Source: an uncultured bacterium
GTDB taxonomy: Bacteria > Planctomycetota > UBA8742 > UBA2392
NCBI GenBank assembly: GCA_938014885.1
Contig: CALLQI010000017.1
Span: 214,260-278,259, forward strand
DNA: 64,000 bases
Reading direction: 5' to 3'
The notes under the pieces were generated by a model that was not told where the DNA came from, did not search any database, and saw only the letters and a program-made list of their open reading frames with translations. Below are positions 6,211-13,868 of this stretch, one piece after another. Within the stretch, counting starts at the first letter, position 1; each line of letters opens with the position of its first letter. A program made the translations under genes and the position numbers.

Positions 6211-8016
6211 TCAGCGGCAGCGGGCGCAGAGCTCGTTAGCCTTGTTGCTCCACCAGCTCGGACCCTGCGTTTGGATGAATTCGGCGAAGTAAGTCAGTGC
6301 CCTCTGGAAGGCCCCTACCCGCATGTGCAGCACCGCTGCCGAATACAGGAAAGCCGCGTTGTCGGGCGCCATGTCCACGGCCTTGAGCACGTGGGGCAGC
6401 GCCGCATTGCGGGCAACTTCGGCGTCGTCGGGGGCCAGCGCCCATGCAAGGCAGGCCGCGCGGTGCTCGCGGTCCGCACTCAGCGGCTGATGGGCGAGCG
6501 CCTCAAGCCGCTGGCGCAATTGCCGTAGATCAAGCCCTCGGTACTCAGGCGGCAAGCGAGGCTGGTCGCGGGGCGGAGCGATATGGCTTTCGAACCACTG
6601 GCGAAGCGCGCGCGGGAGGCTTTCGCGGCCCTCGGCCTCGTCGGTCATGAACGTGACGTAGTCGCGCTGCAGCCTGGCGCGCAGCTTCAGGTTGCTTTGC
6701 CGCCGCTCGGCGCTGGTCAGCGCGCCGCGGTAACTTTCCAGCAGGCTGCGGCTGTTCCAAGTTGCGTCCACCTCAATCCGGTACAGGATGGCAGCGTGGG
6801 CGAGTGCGGCCGTGATGCCGCCCGGGCAGCGGCGCGGCGCGATCAGCCGATTGCGGGCCGGGTCGTAAACGCCGGTGCCTATCCCCGGCCACAGCAGCAG
6901 GCGCGGTATGCCAAAGCGCTGCACGCTGGGGTTCGCGAACAGGCCGGGGTCAAGTTCGCGCACGCGGTGCATCGCTTCCAGGCATTCGGCCTGGGATGCG
7001 ATGGCGATGCCGTCGCATGGTACGGCGCAGGGCTCCGCGTGTGCGTAGCGCGCGGCAATGCGCATCTGCCCGCGCATGTTGCGCAGCTCGACGCGCATCG
7101 CGCGCTTGAGGTCCGACAGGCTGACCTGCCCGGCCAGCGCCTGCTCTTCGCTGAGGGCTTCTTCGGTTTCGCGGCGCTGCCTTTGCATCGACAGCAGGTG
7201 TCTGACGCTGTCCTGCACAGCCTCTGCTGCCGCTACGACTTCGGCCACCGCAAGCTCTGCGGCGTGGCGGGCGGTCATGGCGGCAACCTCGGCTTCAAGC
7301 TCGGCGAGGCCGGTATCCTGCCCCGGCGGCAGGAAGCGCCCCGACACGCGCGAGGCCGCGCGAAGCACTTCGCGCCGCGATTGCAGCGCCTCAAGCCGCG
7401 CTGCAAGGACAGCCGCCTGCTGCTGCATGGGCTCCAATATTGTCGAAACGCGCTTTGCCCTGCTGTTGATGTACTCGCGCAATTCGTCGGGCGGCTGGCT
7501 CGTGCCCAGCCATGCTTCCAGACGGTCGTCGAGTTCGGCGTAGATGGTGTGCAACTCGCGCCCGCGTGCATCCGGCAAGGCCTCATGGATCTTGCGGTCG
7601 CGGTAACGCACGGCCTGCAGGTGCAGGTTGGGCCACTCGTCCAGGTCCGTGTTCAGGCGCGCGAGCAGGGTTTGCAGCTCGGTGACACGTTCGGCCCGCA
7701 GGGCTTCGCGCACCGCGCGCTCGAGCGCGTGACGCGGCAGGTCAAGCTCGGGCGATTCGGCCCCCTTGAGCGCGCGCTCGTATTCAGCCATCAGGGCCGG
7801 GTGGGCGAACAGGCCGTGGTTCACCAGCGCGCGTTCTTCGGCGTGCAGCTCGATGCTGCCGCCGTTGAACTCTGTTACGCACTCCGGCAGGAAGGCCTCC
7901 AGCAGGTCCCACCACTCTTCATCAAGCGCCCGTACGTTCGCGGGCGAAGGCTCGGCCAAGCAGCGCGCAAGGCGTTGGTTCAGTTCGTGCAGCGCGTCGG
8001 GCACCGGGTGTTCCAT
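6211..8016 (-). CDS. Large hypothetical protein with coiled coil and TPR-like C-terminus
   Basis: 601 residues, family not recognised, no signal peptide or membrane helix, so probably cytoplasmic. Roughly residues 210-310 are an Ala/Glu/Gln-rich coiled coil. A more globular part follows with WPGIGTGVYDPARNRLI and RRCPGGITAALAHAAILYR. The last ~90 residues form helical repeats resembling TPR (AVLHMRVGAFQRALTYFAEF) and end in a Cys-containing tail. Its ATG lies directly after the tyrA stop codon (8017-8019) with no gap, so the two genes are probably co-transcribed and translationally coupled. That linkage does not reveal its role. Confidence 0.75.
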   Translation of the reverse strand: MEHPVPDALHELNQRLARCLAEPSPANVRALDEEWWDLLEAFLPECVTEFNGGSIELHAEERALVNHGLFAHPALMAEYERALKGAESPELDLPRHALERAVREALRAERVTELQTLLARLNTDLDEWPNLHLQAVRYRDRKIHEALPDARGRELHTIYAELDDRLEAWLGTSQPPDELREYINSRAKRVSTILEPMQQQAAVLAARLEALQSRREVLRAASRVSGRFLPPGQDTGLAELEAEVAAMTARHAAELAVAEVVAAAEAVQDSVRHLLSMQRQRRETEEALSEEQALAGQVSLSDLKRAMRVELRNMRGQMRIAARYAHAEPCAVPCDGIAIASQAECLEAMHRVRELDPGLFANPSVQRFGIPRLLLWPGIGTGVYDPARNRLIAPRRCPGGITAALAHAAILYRIEVDATWNSRSLLESYRGALTSAERRQSNLKLRARLQRDYVTFMTDEAEGRESLPRALRQWFESHIAPPRDQPRLPPEYRGLDLRQLRQRLEALAHQPLSADREHRAACLAWALAPDDAEVARNAALPHVLKAVDMAPDNAAFLYSAAVLHMRVGAFQRALTYFAEFIQTQGPSWWSNKANELCARCR

Positions 8017-9162
8017 TTATTCACCGGCTCCGTACCAGGGTTGCCCTGTGCTGATGCCGCGGCGCAGATTCGCGGCCTGGTCGAACCACTTGTCCAGCGG
8101 CTCACGGAAGCTGAGCGCGATTTCCAGCTCGGTCAGGTACGAGCGCATGCGCTGCAACTCGCCTACTGCCTGCGGCCGCACTTCCGCCAGCAGTTCGTTC
8201 CAAAGGGCAGCCGGCGAAGACGCCAGCCGCGTCATCTCTTTCAGCGCAGGGCCGCCTATGCCTCGGTCGCGCCCGGCGACGGTCAGGGTCAGCGCGATCG
8301 AAACAAGCTGCGGCAGGTGGCTGACTGTGACCACCACGCGGTCGTGCTCTTCCGGGGACAGCAGCTGCACGTACGCGCCGGTGCTTTCCACAAGGCCGCG
8401 CAGCAGTGTCAGCGGCGGCAGGGCGGCGTCGGGCCTTGGAGTCAGCACCCAGTTCCGGTCTGTGAACAGATCCGCCCGCGAGGCCTCAAAGCCAGTCAGT
8501 TCGCGGCCGGCCATCGGGTGCCCGCCCACGAACACCGGCCCGGCTTTTCCGAATCCAAGTGCCTCGGCGCGCTCCACAATCTCCAGCTTCAGGCCGCCTA
8601 CGTCCGTAAGCACAGCGTCGCGCGGCAGGTCACGGGCCAGCGCTTCCAGCACTTCAAGTGCTCGTTTGGGCGGCACGCACAGGAACACGACTTCGGCTTC
8701 GGCCACGGCGCGGGCGCCATCGCCCGGCTGGTGCACCGATTCAAACAGGCCGGAAGCCGCCGGTTGCTCAAGCCTTTCAGACAGGTCCACCCCTCGAATC
8801 GCGTGCCTCGGGTTGCCGCGTTTCAGCGCCCGGGCCAGCGAACCGCCGATCAGCCCAAGGCCGATGATCGCGATCCGACGCGGCTCGGCCCGTGCCGCCG
8901 CGCTGCGGCCGTACACCCAGCGCCGGCTGAGATTCAGGATTGCCCGCAGCGCGTCTTCGGCGTCGTCGGCTGTAAGCGGCTTGGCGGCAGTTTCACGGGC
9001 GGCGCGGATCATGGCGGTCTCGCGCGCTTCATCGAGCAATGGCAAGCCCTGCTTGGCTTTGGCCGCGTTGATTTCTTCTGCCAGTGCAAGCCGCTGGGCA
9101 ATCAGGCGCAACAGGTCGGCATCGAGGGCATCGACACGGCTGCGCAGCTCATTGATGTCCAT
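8017..9162 (-). CDS. tyrA: Bifunctional chorismate mutase / prephenate dehydrogenase
   Basis: A 381-residue fusion. The N-terminal ~90 residues are an AroQ-type chorismate mutase (MDINELRSRVDALDADLLRL, then the charged helix with AKAKQG). From about residue 100 comes a Rossmann NAD-binding site, RIAIIGLGLIGGSLARALKR, and the prephenate dehydrogenase signatures LTDVGGLK, GGHPMAGRE and the HDRVVVTVSHLPQ histidine region. It converts chorismate to 4-hydroxyphenylpyruvate for tyrosine synthesis. The ATG at 9162 has GGAGAG three bases upstream; an in-frame ATG at 9177 lacks this spacing. A strong hairpin separates it from secDF upstream, so transcription probably starts locally. Confidence 0.95.
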   Translation of the reverse strand: MDINELRSRVDALDADLLRLIAQRLALAEEINAAKAKQGLPLLDEARETAMIRAARETAAKPLTADDAEDALRAILNLSRRWVYGRSAAARAEPRRIAIIGLGLIGGSLARALKRGNPRHAIRGVDLSERLEQPAASGLFESVHQPGDGARAVAEAEVVFLCVPPKRALEVLEALARDLPRDAVLTDVGGLKLEIVERAEALGFGKAGPVFVGGHPMAGRELTGFEASRADLFTDRNWVLTPRPDAALPPLTLLRGLVESTGAYVQLLSPEEHDRVVVTVSHLPQLVSIALTLTVAGRDRGIGGPALKEMTRLASSPAALWNELLAEVRPQAVGELQRMRSYLTELEIALSFREPLDKWFDQAANLRRGISTGQPWYGAGE

Positions 9163-9178
9163 GAACTCTCCGTGCATG

Positions 9179-9209
9179 CAATCGGGCGGCCTTGGTGGCC
9201 GCCCGATTG
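9179..9209 (-). terminator. 13-bp perfect hairpin downstream of secDF
   Basis: CAATCGGGCGGCC (9179-9191), loop TTGGT, then the exact complement (9197-9209). It lies 22 bp past the secDF stop and 17 bp before the tyrA start. There is no U-run on the minus strand, so it could be a terminator of weak intrinsic type or an mRNA-stabilising stem. Confidence 0.65.
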
Positions 9210-9230
9210 TAGCGTCTGGATTTCCGTGCC

Positions 9231-12200
9231 CTAGTCCTTCTTGGGCTCGTCCTTTGACTCCGGCTTAGGCTCAGCCTTGGCTTCCTCTTTGACATCTGCC
9301 TTGGTCTCTGCCTTGACTTCCGACTTGCCCTCAGAGTCGTCGCGGAAGTCCGCTTCGTCGGGCTCTGCGGCTTCTGCTTCGGCGGCTTCCTTGTCCTTGG
9401 ACTCGCCGGAGAGTTCCGCTTCTTCCTCTTCAGTGAGGTCAAGCAACGCGCCCTCGCCGCGGCGGTCGAACAGCAGCAGCACCGGGCTGGCGATGAACAC
9501 CGAGCCGAAGGTACCCACGATCACGCCAAAGAAGATCGTAAAGCTGAACGCCTGCAGCAGCGGCCCGCCGAAGAACATCATGATCGCGGTGCTGGTGAGC
9601 GTCGTACCGCCGGTCATCAGCGTTCGAGGCAGCATCGCGTTGGCCGAGATATTGATGATCTCGCGCAGCGGCGTCTTGCCGCCGGTGGCCAGACGATCCT
9701 TCTTCAATACTTCGCGGATACGGTCGAAGTTCACGATCACGTCGTTGATGGCGTAACCCACCAGCGTCAAGATCGCGGCCACAATGACCAGGTCGATCTT
9801 GAAGCCGGCACCCATCGCGTCGGCCAGTGCGAACAGTGACATCGTGACCGTCACGCAGAACCCGATCGCGATGATGGCCGCCACGCCCCAGGCCAGGCTG
9901 GCGAAGCGGATACGCATGTAGATCACCAGGATCACCAGCGCCGCAGCAATGGCCAGAAGCGCGCGCCACTGCATTTCACTGGCGACGGCCGCACCGACCG
10001 CACTGGACAGCAGGTAGCGCTTGCTGATCTCGTTGCCTTCGGTGTTGGTTGCCACCCACGCGCCGATCTTTTCATTCAGCGTGTGGTCAATCGAAAGCAA
10101 GCTGGTCGGGTCGATCGGGTCACTGCCAAATGTGGTTTCGGTCGTGGTCAATTCAAACTGCTTGGCCTTGTCGGCGTCCGGATTCACGGCGTTCACCGTG
10201 AACATCATTCCGCCAAGCCCGGCGTCGAGCGTGCCCGGCAGCTGATCGGTTAGGTACGTTTCGAGGGCCGCGGTTTCCACGGGCTCAAGGAACGCCAGCT
10301 TGATCAGCAGTTTGGCCTTGGTCGGGGCCTCGGTGAAATTGCCTTCACCATCGAGCTCAATCGTGCGCGAATCATCGACGATGTTCTTGGCGATGGCCGC
10401 CTTGAAGGCCGCGAGTTTGCGCTCGCGATCTTGCGCGTCGGCGACGCTTACGCCGGTCAGCTTGAGTGAATAGATCTGTCTGTCGCGTGCCGCGTTAAAG
10501 TTCCAGTTTGTGGTCACCACTGCGGCACCCACGTCGCGGAACCACTCGTCCTTCTTGTTGCTGGGGGTGTCAATGGCGCCGGCAAACGCGCGGTCGCGCA
10601 GCAGCCACAGCTCTTCGAAAGCCTCAGGGTTATCCGTGCGGAACTTTTCAGCATCTTTCAGGCGAAGCGTAAGGCGCGCCTCCAGTGCCACTTCCCGCAC
10701 TTCCGTCGGACGCAGCTCCCAGCCTTCGACCACCATGCGGTCGGAGAGCACTGTCTCAAGCTCGGAACGGAGCATGGCGGTGATCTTCTCGGGGTCTTCG
10801 AACTCCCATGCGTCCTGCATCGGGAAGCGGAAGTCGAAGCGATCGGCACCTGTGCCGCTGCCGCCCTGGAAGCGGTACACGGGCTGCACTTCCACGCCTT
10901 CGGCCCACTCGTACTTCGGGTCGCCGGTGTGTTCGTCTACCAGCAGGCCGGCGATGTCGTCGCGCTCGTAGCCCTGGTTCATCTGGATGCGGAACGCGTA
11001 GCCGCCGCGGAACTCCATGCCCAGCACCGTGCGGCCGAGGCTGAACAGCAGCACCACGCCCGCGATCGTGACCAGGATGCCTACGGGCACAGCCACCTTC
11101 ATGCCCTTCACGAAGTCGATGTTGCGGTTCTCGAGCCACTTCAGGCTTTGCATCTTGAACTTGGTGTCGCGCTTGATGCTGAGTACACCCATCACCATCG
11201 CCTTGTAGGCCGGGATGTTGGCGTACAACGTGGCCACGATGCCCATCGCCACCGTAAGCGCAAAGCCCTGCACCGGTCCTGAACCCACTTTGAACAGAAT
11301 CAGCGCAGTCAGCAGCGTTGTGATGTTGCTGTCCACGATGGCAGAGAAGGCGTTCTTGAAGCCTTCCTCGGCGGCACTTCGTGGTGCCAGCCCCTTTGCC
11401 TGTTCTTCTCGCATTCGCTCGTTGATCAGGATGTTGCCGTCGATGGCCATGCCGAATGTCAGCACCAGGCCCGCGATGCCGGGCAGCGTCAGCGTGCCCA
11501 GACCCGCCGCCATGCCGCCCATGATCAACACAATGATCAGCAGCAGGTTGAAGATGACCAGGAAACCCAGCCCGCGGTACAGCCACACCGCAAAGGCAAA
11601 CACGAACACGGCCGCGATGATGAAGCTGTACAGGCCGCGCTGCACGGCCTCAGCACCTTCGCTTGGGCCGACGCTCTCTTCGCCTTCGAGTGCCAGTTTG
11701 ACGTTCAGCGAACCCGACTTCAGCACGTTGATGATGTCGTCGCGCTCTTTGGTGTTGAAGTTGCCCGACAGCTGCACGCTGCCGCTGATGGTGTCTTCGA
11801 TGCTGTAAGCCGAGTACACCTTGCCGTCGATGATGATGGCAAGCAGGCGCGGGTCTTCACCGCCGCTGGCGGCCTTACGGTGCTTGCGGGTAAGGTTTTC
11901 GAAGCGCGCAACCGCCAGGCCCTTTAGGCTGAAGCTGACGGCCATGCGGCCCTGCTGGTCGGTGCTGGGCTGGATGTCGCTGATATCTTTGCCGCTGACT
12001 TCGTAGTCGTCGATCACCTGTACGGGCACGTACTTCTTGCCCGCAAGTTCCTTGACCAGCGAGCTGCTGACGTCGTCACGGGCCAGCTCAAGCCACTTGT
12101 ACTTGTAGCCTTCATCTTTCGGGTACTGGTTGACCTGCAGGTTCGCGAAGTCGCCGCTTTCGGGTGCCAACACGCGCATCTCGAGCTTGCCGGTGCTTTG

Positions 12201-12917
12201 CAGCAGCAGTTTGTAGCGGTCGGTGTCGCTTGAGCTCGCGAACTCGGGCAGGCGCACTTCAATGCGATTGTCGCCCAGCGGCGTGATGTTGAGTTCGGTG
12301 ATGCCCGTTGAGTTCAGGCGGCGATTGAGTGTTTCGATCGTCGGCCCGACGAGGTCCTTGTCGTCGCGGCGCTTGGCGGCGTCATTCCATGACTTGTAGT
12401 AGCGCTTGACGGCGTCGGCGCGGCCTTCATCAAACACGCCCGCAACCACGAGCAGCGCGAAATCATCATCGGCCCAGCCGTTTACGACTGGGGGCTGGCC
12501 GTCGATCTGCGAGGCAAACTTGTTGCGGCCTTCCGGGCTGAGCTTTTCGCGGTGGTCACGAAGCACGGACAGCAGCTCGCGGATCTGGGCTTCGGAATCA
12601 GCCAGGTCCTGCTGCTGCAGCACATAGCGAAGGCTGCTGCCGCCCTTCAGGTCCTGCCCCAGGTTCATCTTGTAGTCGTGCAGCGGCCAGCGGAAACGGC
12701 TGCCGGTGCCAAGCTTGCCGTCCTTGTCGAGGTCGCGCAGGTCAAAGTCGAGCCCCTTCCATTCATCGCGATCGACCCAGCCGTCACCGTTGGTGTCGTT
12801 CTCTTTCAGGAACTCTTCGTCGATCTCGGCCTTGGCCGGGGCCGGCTTGGGGATCGCGAGGTAAATGCCCAGCAGTAGCAGGATGATCGGGTGCCAACGG
12901 CGAACAAAGTCCCACAT
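9231..12917 (-). CDS. secDF: Fused protein-export membrane protein SecD-SecF with an EF-hand insert
   Basis: The SecDF complex uses the proton gradient to help pull secreted proteins across the inner membrane. This 1228-residue chain fuses SecD (about residues 1-590, with LGQDLKGG at 86-93, and PGIAGLVLTFGMAIDGNILI before the helices) and SecF (about 600-1165, with GMEFRGGYAF and NFDRIRE). Each half has six membrane helices and a large periplasmic domain. Between helix 1 and LGQDLKGG sits a predicted Ca2+-binding EF-hand (loop residues 41-52, DTNGDGWVDRDE) and a second partial one (D62, D64, D66, G67), not normal for the family. The C-terminus is an acidic/lysine-rich tail of about 65 residues. 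It is read after yajC and a small secreted gene. Confidence 0.95.
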   Translation of the reverse strand: MWDFVRRWHPIILLLLGIYLAIPKPAPAKAEIDEEFLKENDTNGDGWVDRDEWKGLDFDLRDLDKDGKLGTGSRFRWPLHDYKMNLGQDLKGGSSLRYVLQQQDLADSEAQIRELLSVLRDHREKLSPEGRNKFASQIDGQPPVVNGWADDDFALLVVAGVFDEGRADAVKRYYKSWNDAAKRRDDKDLVGPTIETLNRRLNSTGITELNITPLGDNRIEVRLPEFASSSDTDRYKLLLQSTGKLEMRVLAPESGDFANLQVNQYPKDEGYKYKWLELARDDVSSSLVKELAGKKYVPVQVIDDYEVSGKDISDIQPSTDQQGRMAVSFSLKGLAVARFENLTRKHRKAASGGEDPRLLAIIIDGKVYSAYSIEDTISGSVQLSGNFNTKERDDIINVLKSGSLNVKLALEGEESVGPSEGAEAVQRGLYSFIIAAVFVFAFAVWLYRGLGFLVIFNLLLIIVLIMGGMAAGLGTLTLPGIAGLVLTFGMAIDGNILINERMREEQAKGLAPRSAAEEGFKNAFSAIVDSNITTLLTALILFKVGSGPVQGFALTVAMGIVATLYANIPAYKAMVMGVLSIKRDTKFKMQSLKWLENRNIDFVKGMKVAVPVGILVTIAGVVLLFSLGRTVLGMEFRGGYAFRIQMNQGYERDDIAGLLVDEHTGDPKYEWAEGVEVQPVYRFQGGSGTGADRFDFRFPMQDAWEFEDPEKITAMLRSELETVLSDRMVVEGWELRPTEVREVALEARLTLRLKDAEKFRTDNPEAFEELWLLRDRAFAGAIDTPSNKKDEWFRDVGAAVVTTNWNFNAARDRQIYSLKLTGVSVADAQDRERKLAAFKAAIAKNIVDDSRTIELDGEGNFTEAPTKAKLLIKLAFLEPVETAALETYLTDQLPGTLDAGLGGMMFTVNAVNPDADKAKQFELTTTETTFGSDPIDPTSLLSIDHTLNEKIGAWVATNTEGNEISKRYLLSSAVGAAVASEMQWRALLAIAAALVILVIYMRIRFASLAWGVAAIIAIGFCVTVTMSLFALADAMGAGFKIDLVIVAAILTLVGYAINDVIVNFDRIREVLKKDRLATGGKTPLREIINISANAMLPRTLMTGGTTLTSTAIMMFFGGPLLQAFSFTIFFGVIVGTFGSVFIASPVLLLFDRRGEGALLDLTEEEEAELSGESKDKEAAEAEAAEPDEADFRDDSEGKSEVKAETKADVKEEAKAEPKPESKDEPKKD

Positions 12918-12992
12918 GGTCAGTGCCTCAAGTAAGGCCGCAATGCGCGGCGCAGGAATTCAGATCAGAAAAGTAAGGAATGGACAGCGCGC

Positions 12993-13463
12993 TTAGAGGC
13001 GTGCCGGTGGACCGCGAACGAGAGTCGCGGAATGGACTGCCGATGCAGGACGCGGATCAGGCGGGGCCTGCGCGTCCGCAGGCAATGCATCAGGCGCCAG
13101 GATGCTGCGCGGGATAGCGCAGGCAGCCAGCGCCGGCGGCTGCTCGGCTGCGGCATCGCGCGTGGGCTGCAGTGTCGGGCTGTACGCCGGCTGCAATTCC
13201 GGTGTACCCAGCGTGATCGTGAGCGAGTGGCGCGTATCTTCAATGTCCTGCTGGAGCTCGCGCGCGCGGTCTGCGTCGCCGTGGTTGATCGCACGGCTCA
13301 GCCGCTGCGCCAACGCCTGACGAGTCGCCTGGTCAGAATGGCGGGCGGCGTGCAGCGCGTCGGTACGAGCCAGCAGTGAAAGGCGCGGCAGGTCCGCATA
13401 GCTGGCCACGGCCGCAAACAGCAGCAGGGCGACGGCAAAGTGGTTGTGGACTGTGCGCTTCAT
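12993..13463 (-). CDS. Small secreted hypothetical protein
   Basis: 156 residues, family not recognised. The N-terminus is a good signal peptide (KRTVHNHFAVALLLFAAVASYA), so the mature part is probably periplasmic. The middle is helical and charged (QRLSRAINHGDADRAREL), and the last ~60 residues are Pro/Ala-rich and probably disordered. It lies between yajC and secDF in the same direction with short gaps (43 and 75 bp), which suggests co-transcription with the Sec accessory genes. It might be a periplasmic companion of that complex, but nothing in its sequence shows this. Confidence 0.6.
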   Translation of the reverse strand: MKRTVHNHFAVALLLFAAVASYADLPRLSLLARTDALHAARHSDQATRQALAQRLSRAINHGDADRARELQQDIEDTRHSLTITLGTPELQPAYSPTLQPTRDAAAEQPPALAACAIPRSILAPDALPADAQAPPDPRPASAVHSATLVRGPPARL

Positions 13464-13506
13464 GCGGCAGTTCTGGCTGCTGAAACACTGCTCCAGACTA
13501 ACGTAT

Positions 13507-13845
13507 TCAGTCTTCCTTCTTCACGCTGCTGACTTCTTCTTTGAACACCTTGACGATCGCGACCAGGCTGTACGTCGCGTGTACCTTCTTGTCCTCGTCG
13601 ATCAGCAAGCGTACTTCCTGGTTGTCTTTGTCGATCTTGTCCACGCGGGCCACGAGGCCGCTGTTCAGCAGCACACGCACGCCCTGCTCAAGGCTTTCGA
13701 CCATCTTCTTGTGTTCGGCTTCCTGGCGTTTGCGGCTGCGGCTCATGAAAAAGAACATCACCACGATGACGATCGCGAACATGATCATCATCGGCAACAT
13801 GCTCTGGTCGCCCTGCTGCTGCGCTAGCGTCGCGATACTATGCAC
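13507..13845 (-). CDS. yajC: Sec translocon accessory protein YajC
   Basis: A 112-residue single-span inner-membrane protein that associates with SecDF. It has a short N-terminus, one membrane helix (LPMMIMFAIVIVVMFFFM), then the family hallmark RSRKRQEAEHKKMVESLEQG and a small beta domain (VRVLLNSGLVARVDKID). I chose GTG 13845, which has GAGGA upstream with about six bases spacing; an upstream TTG at 13872 would overlap infB. The gene follows infB closely and is upstream of secDF, an uncommon order because yajC usually follows tgt. Confidence 0.93.
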   Translation of the reverse strand: MHSIATLAQQQGDQSMLPMMIMFAIVIVVMFFFMSRSRKRQEAEHKKMVESLEQGVRVLLNSGLVARVDKIDKDNQEVRLLIDEDKKVHATYSLVAIVKVFKEEVSSVKKED

Positions 13846-13868
13846 TGTCGTCCTCGATCCCGCGCTGA

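Noticed and set aside
6583..9234. Very long plus-strand frame opposite tyrA and the coiled-coil gene
   Set aside because: It is the shadow of high-GC minus-strand genes, with His/Gln/Arg-rich composition and no motifs.
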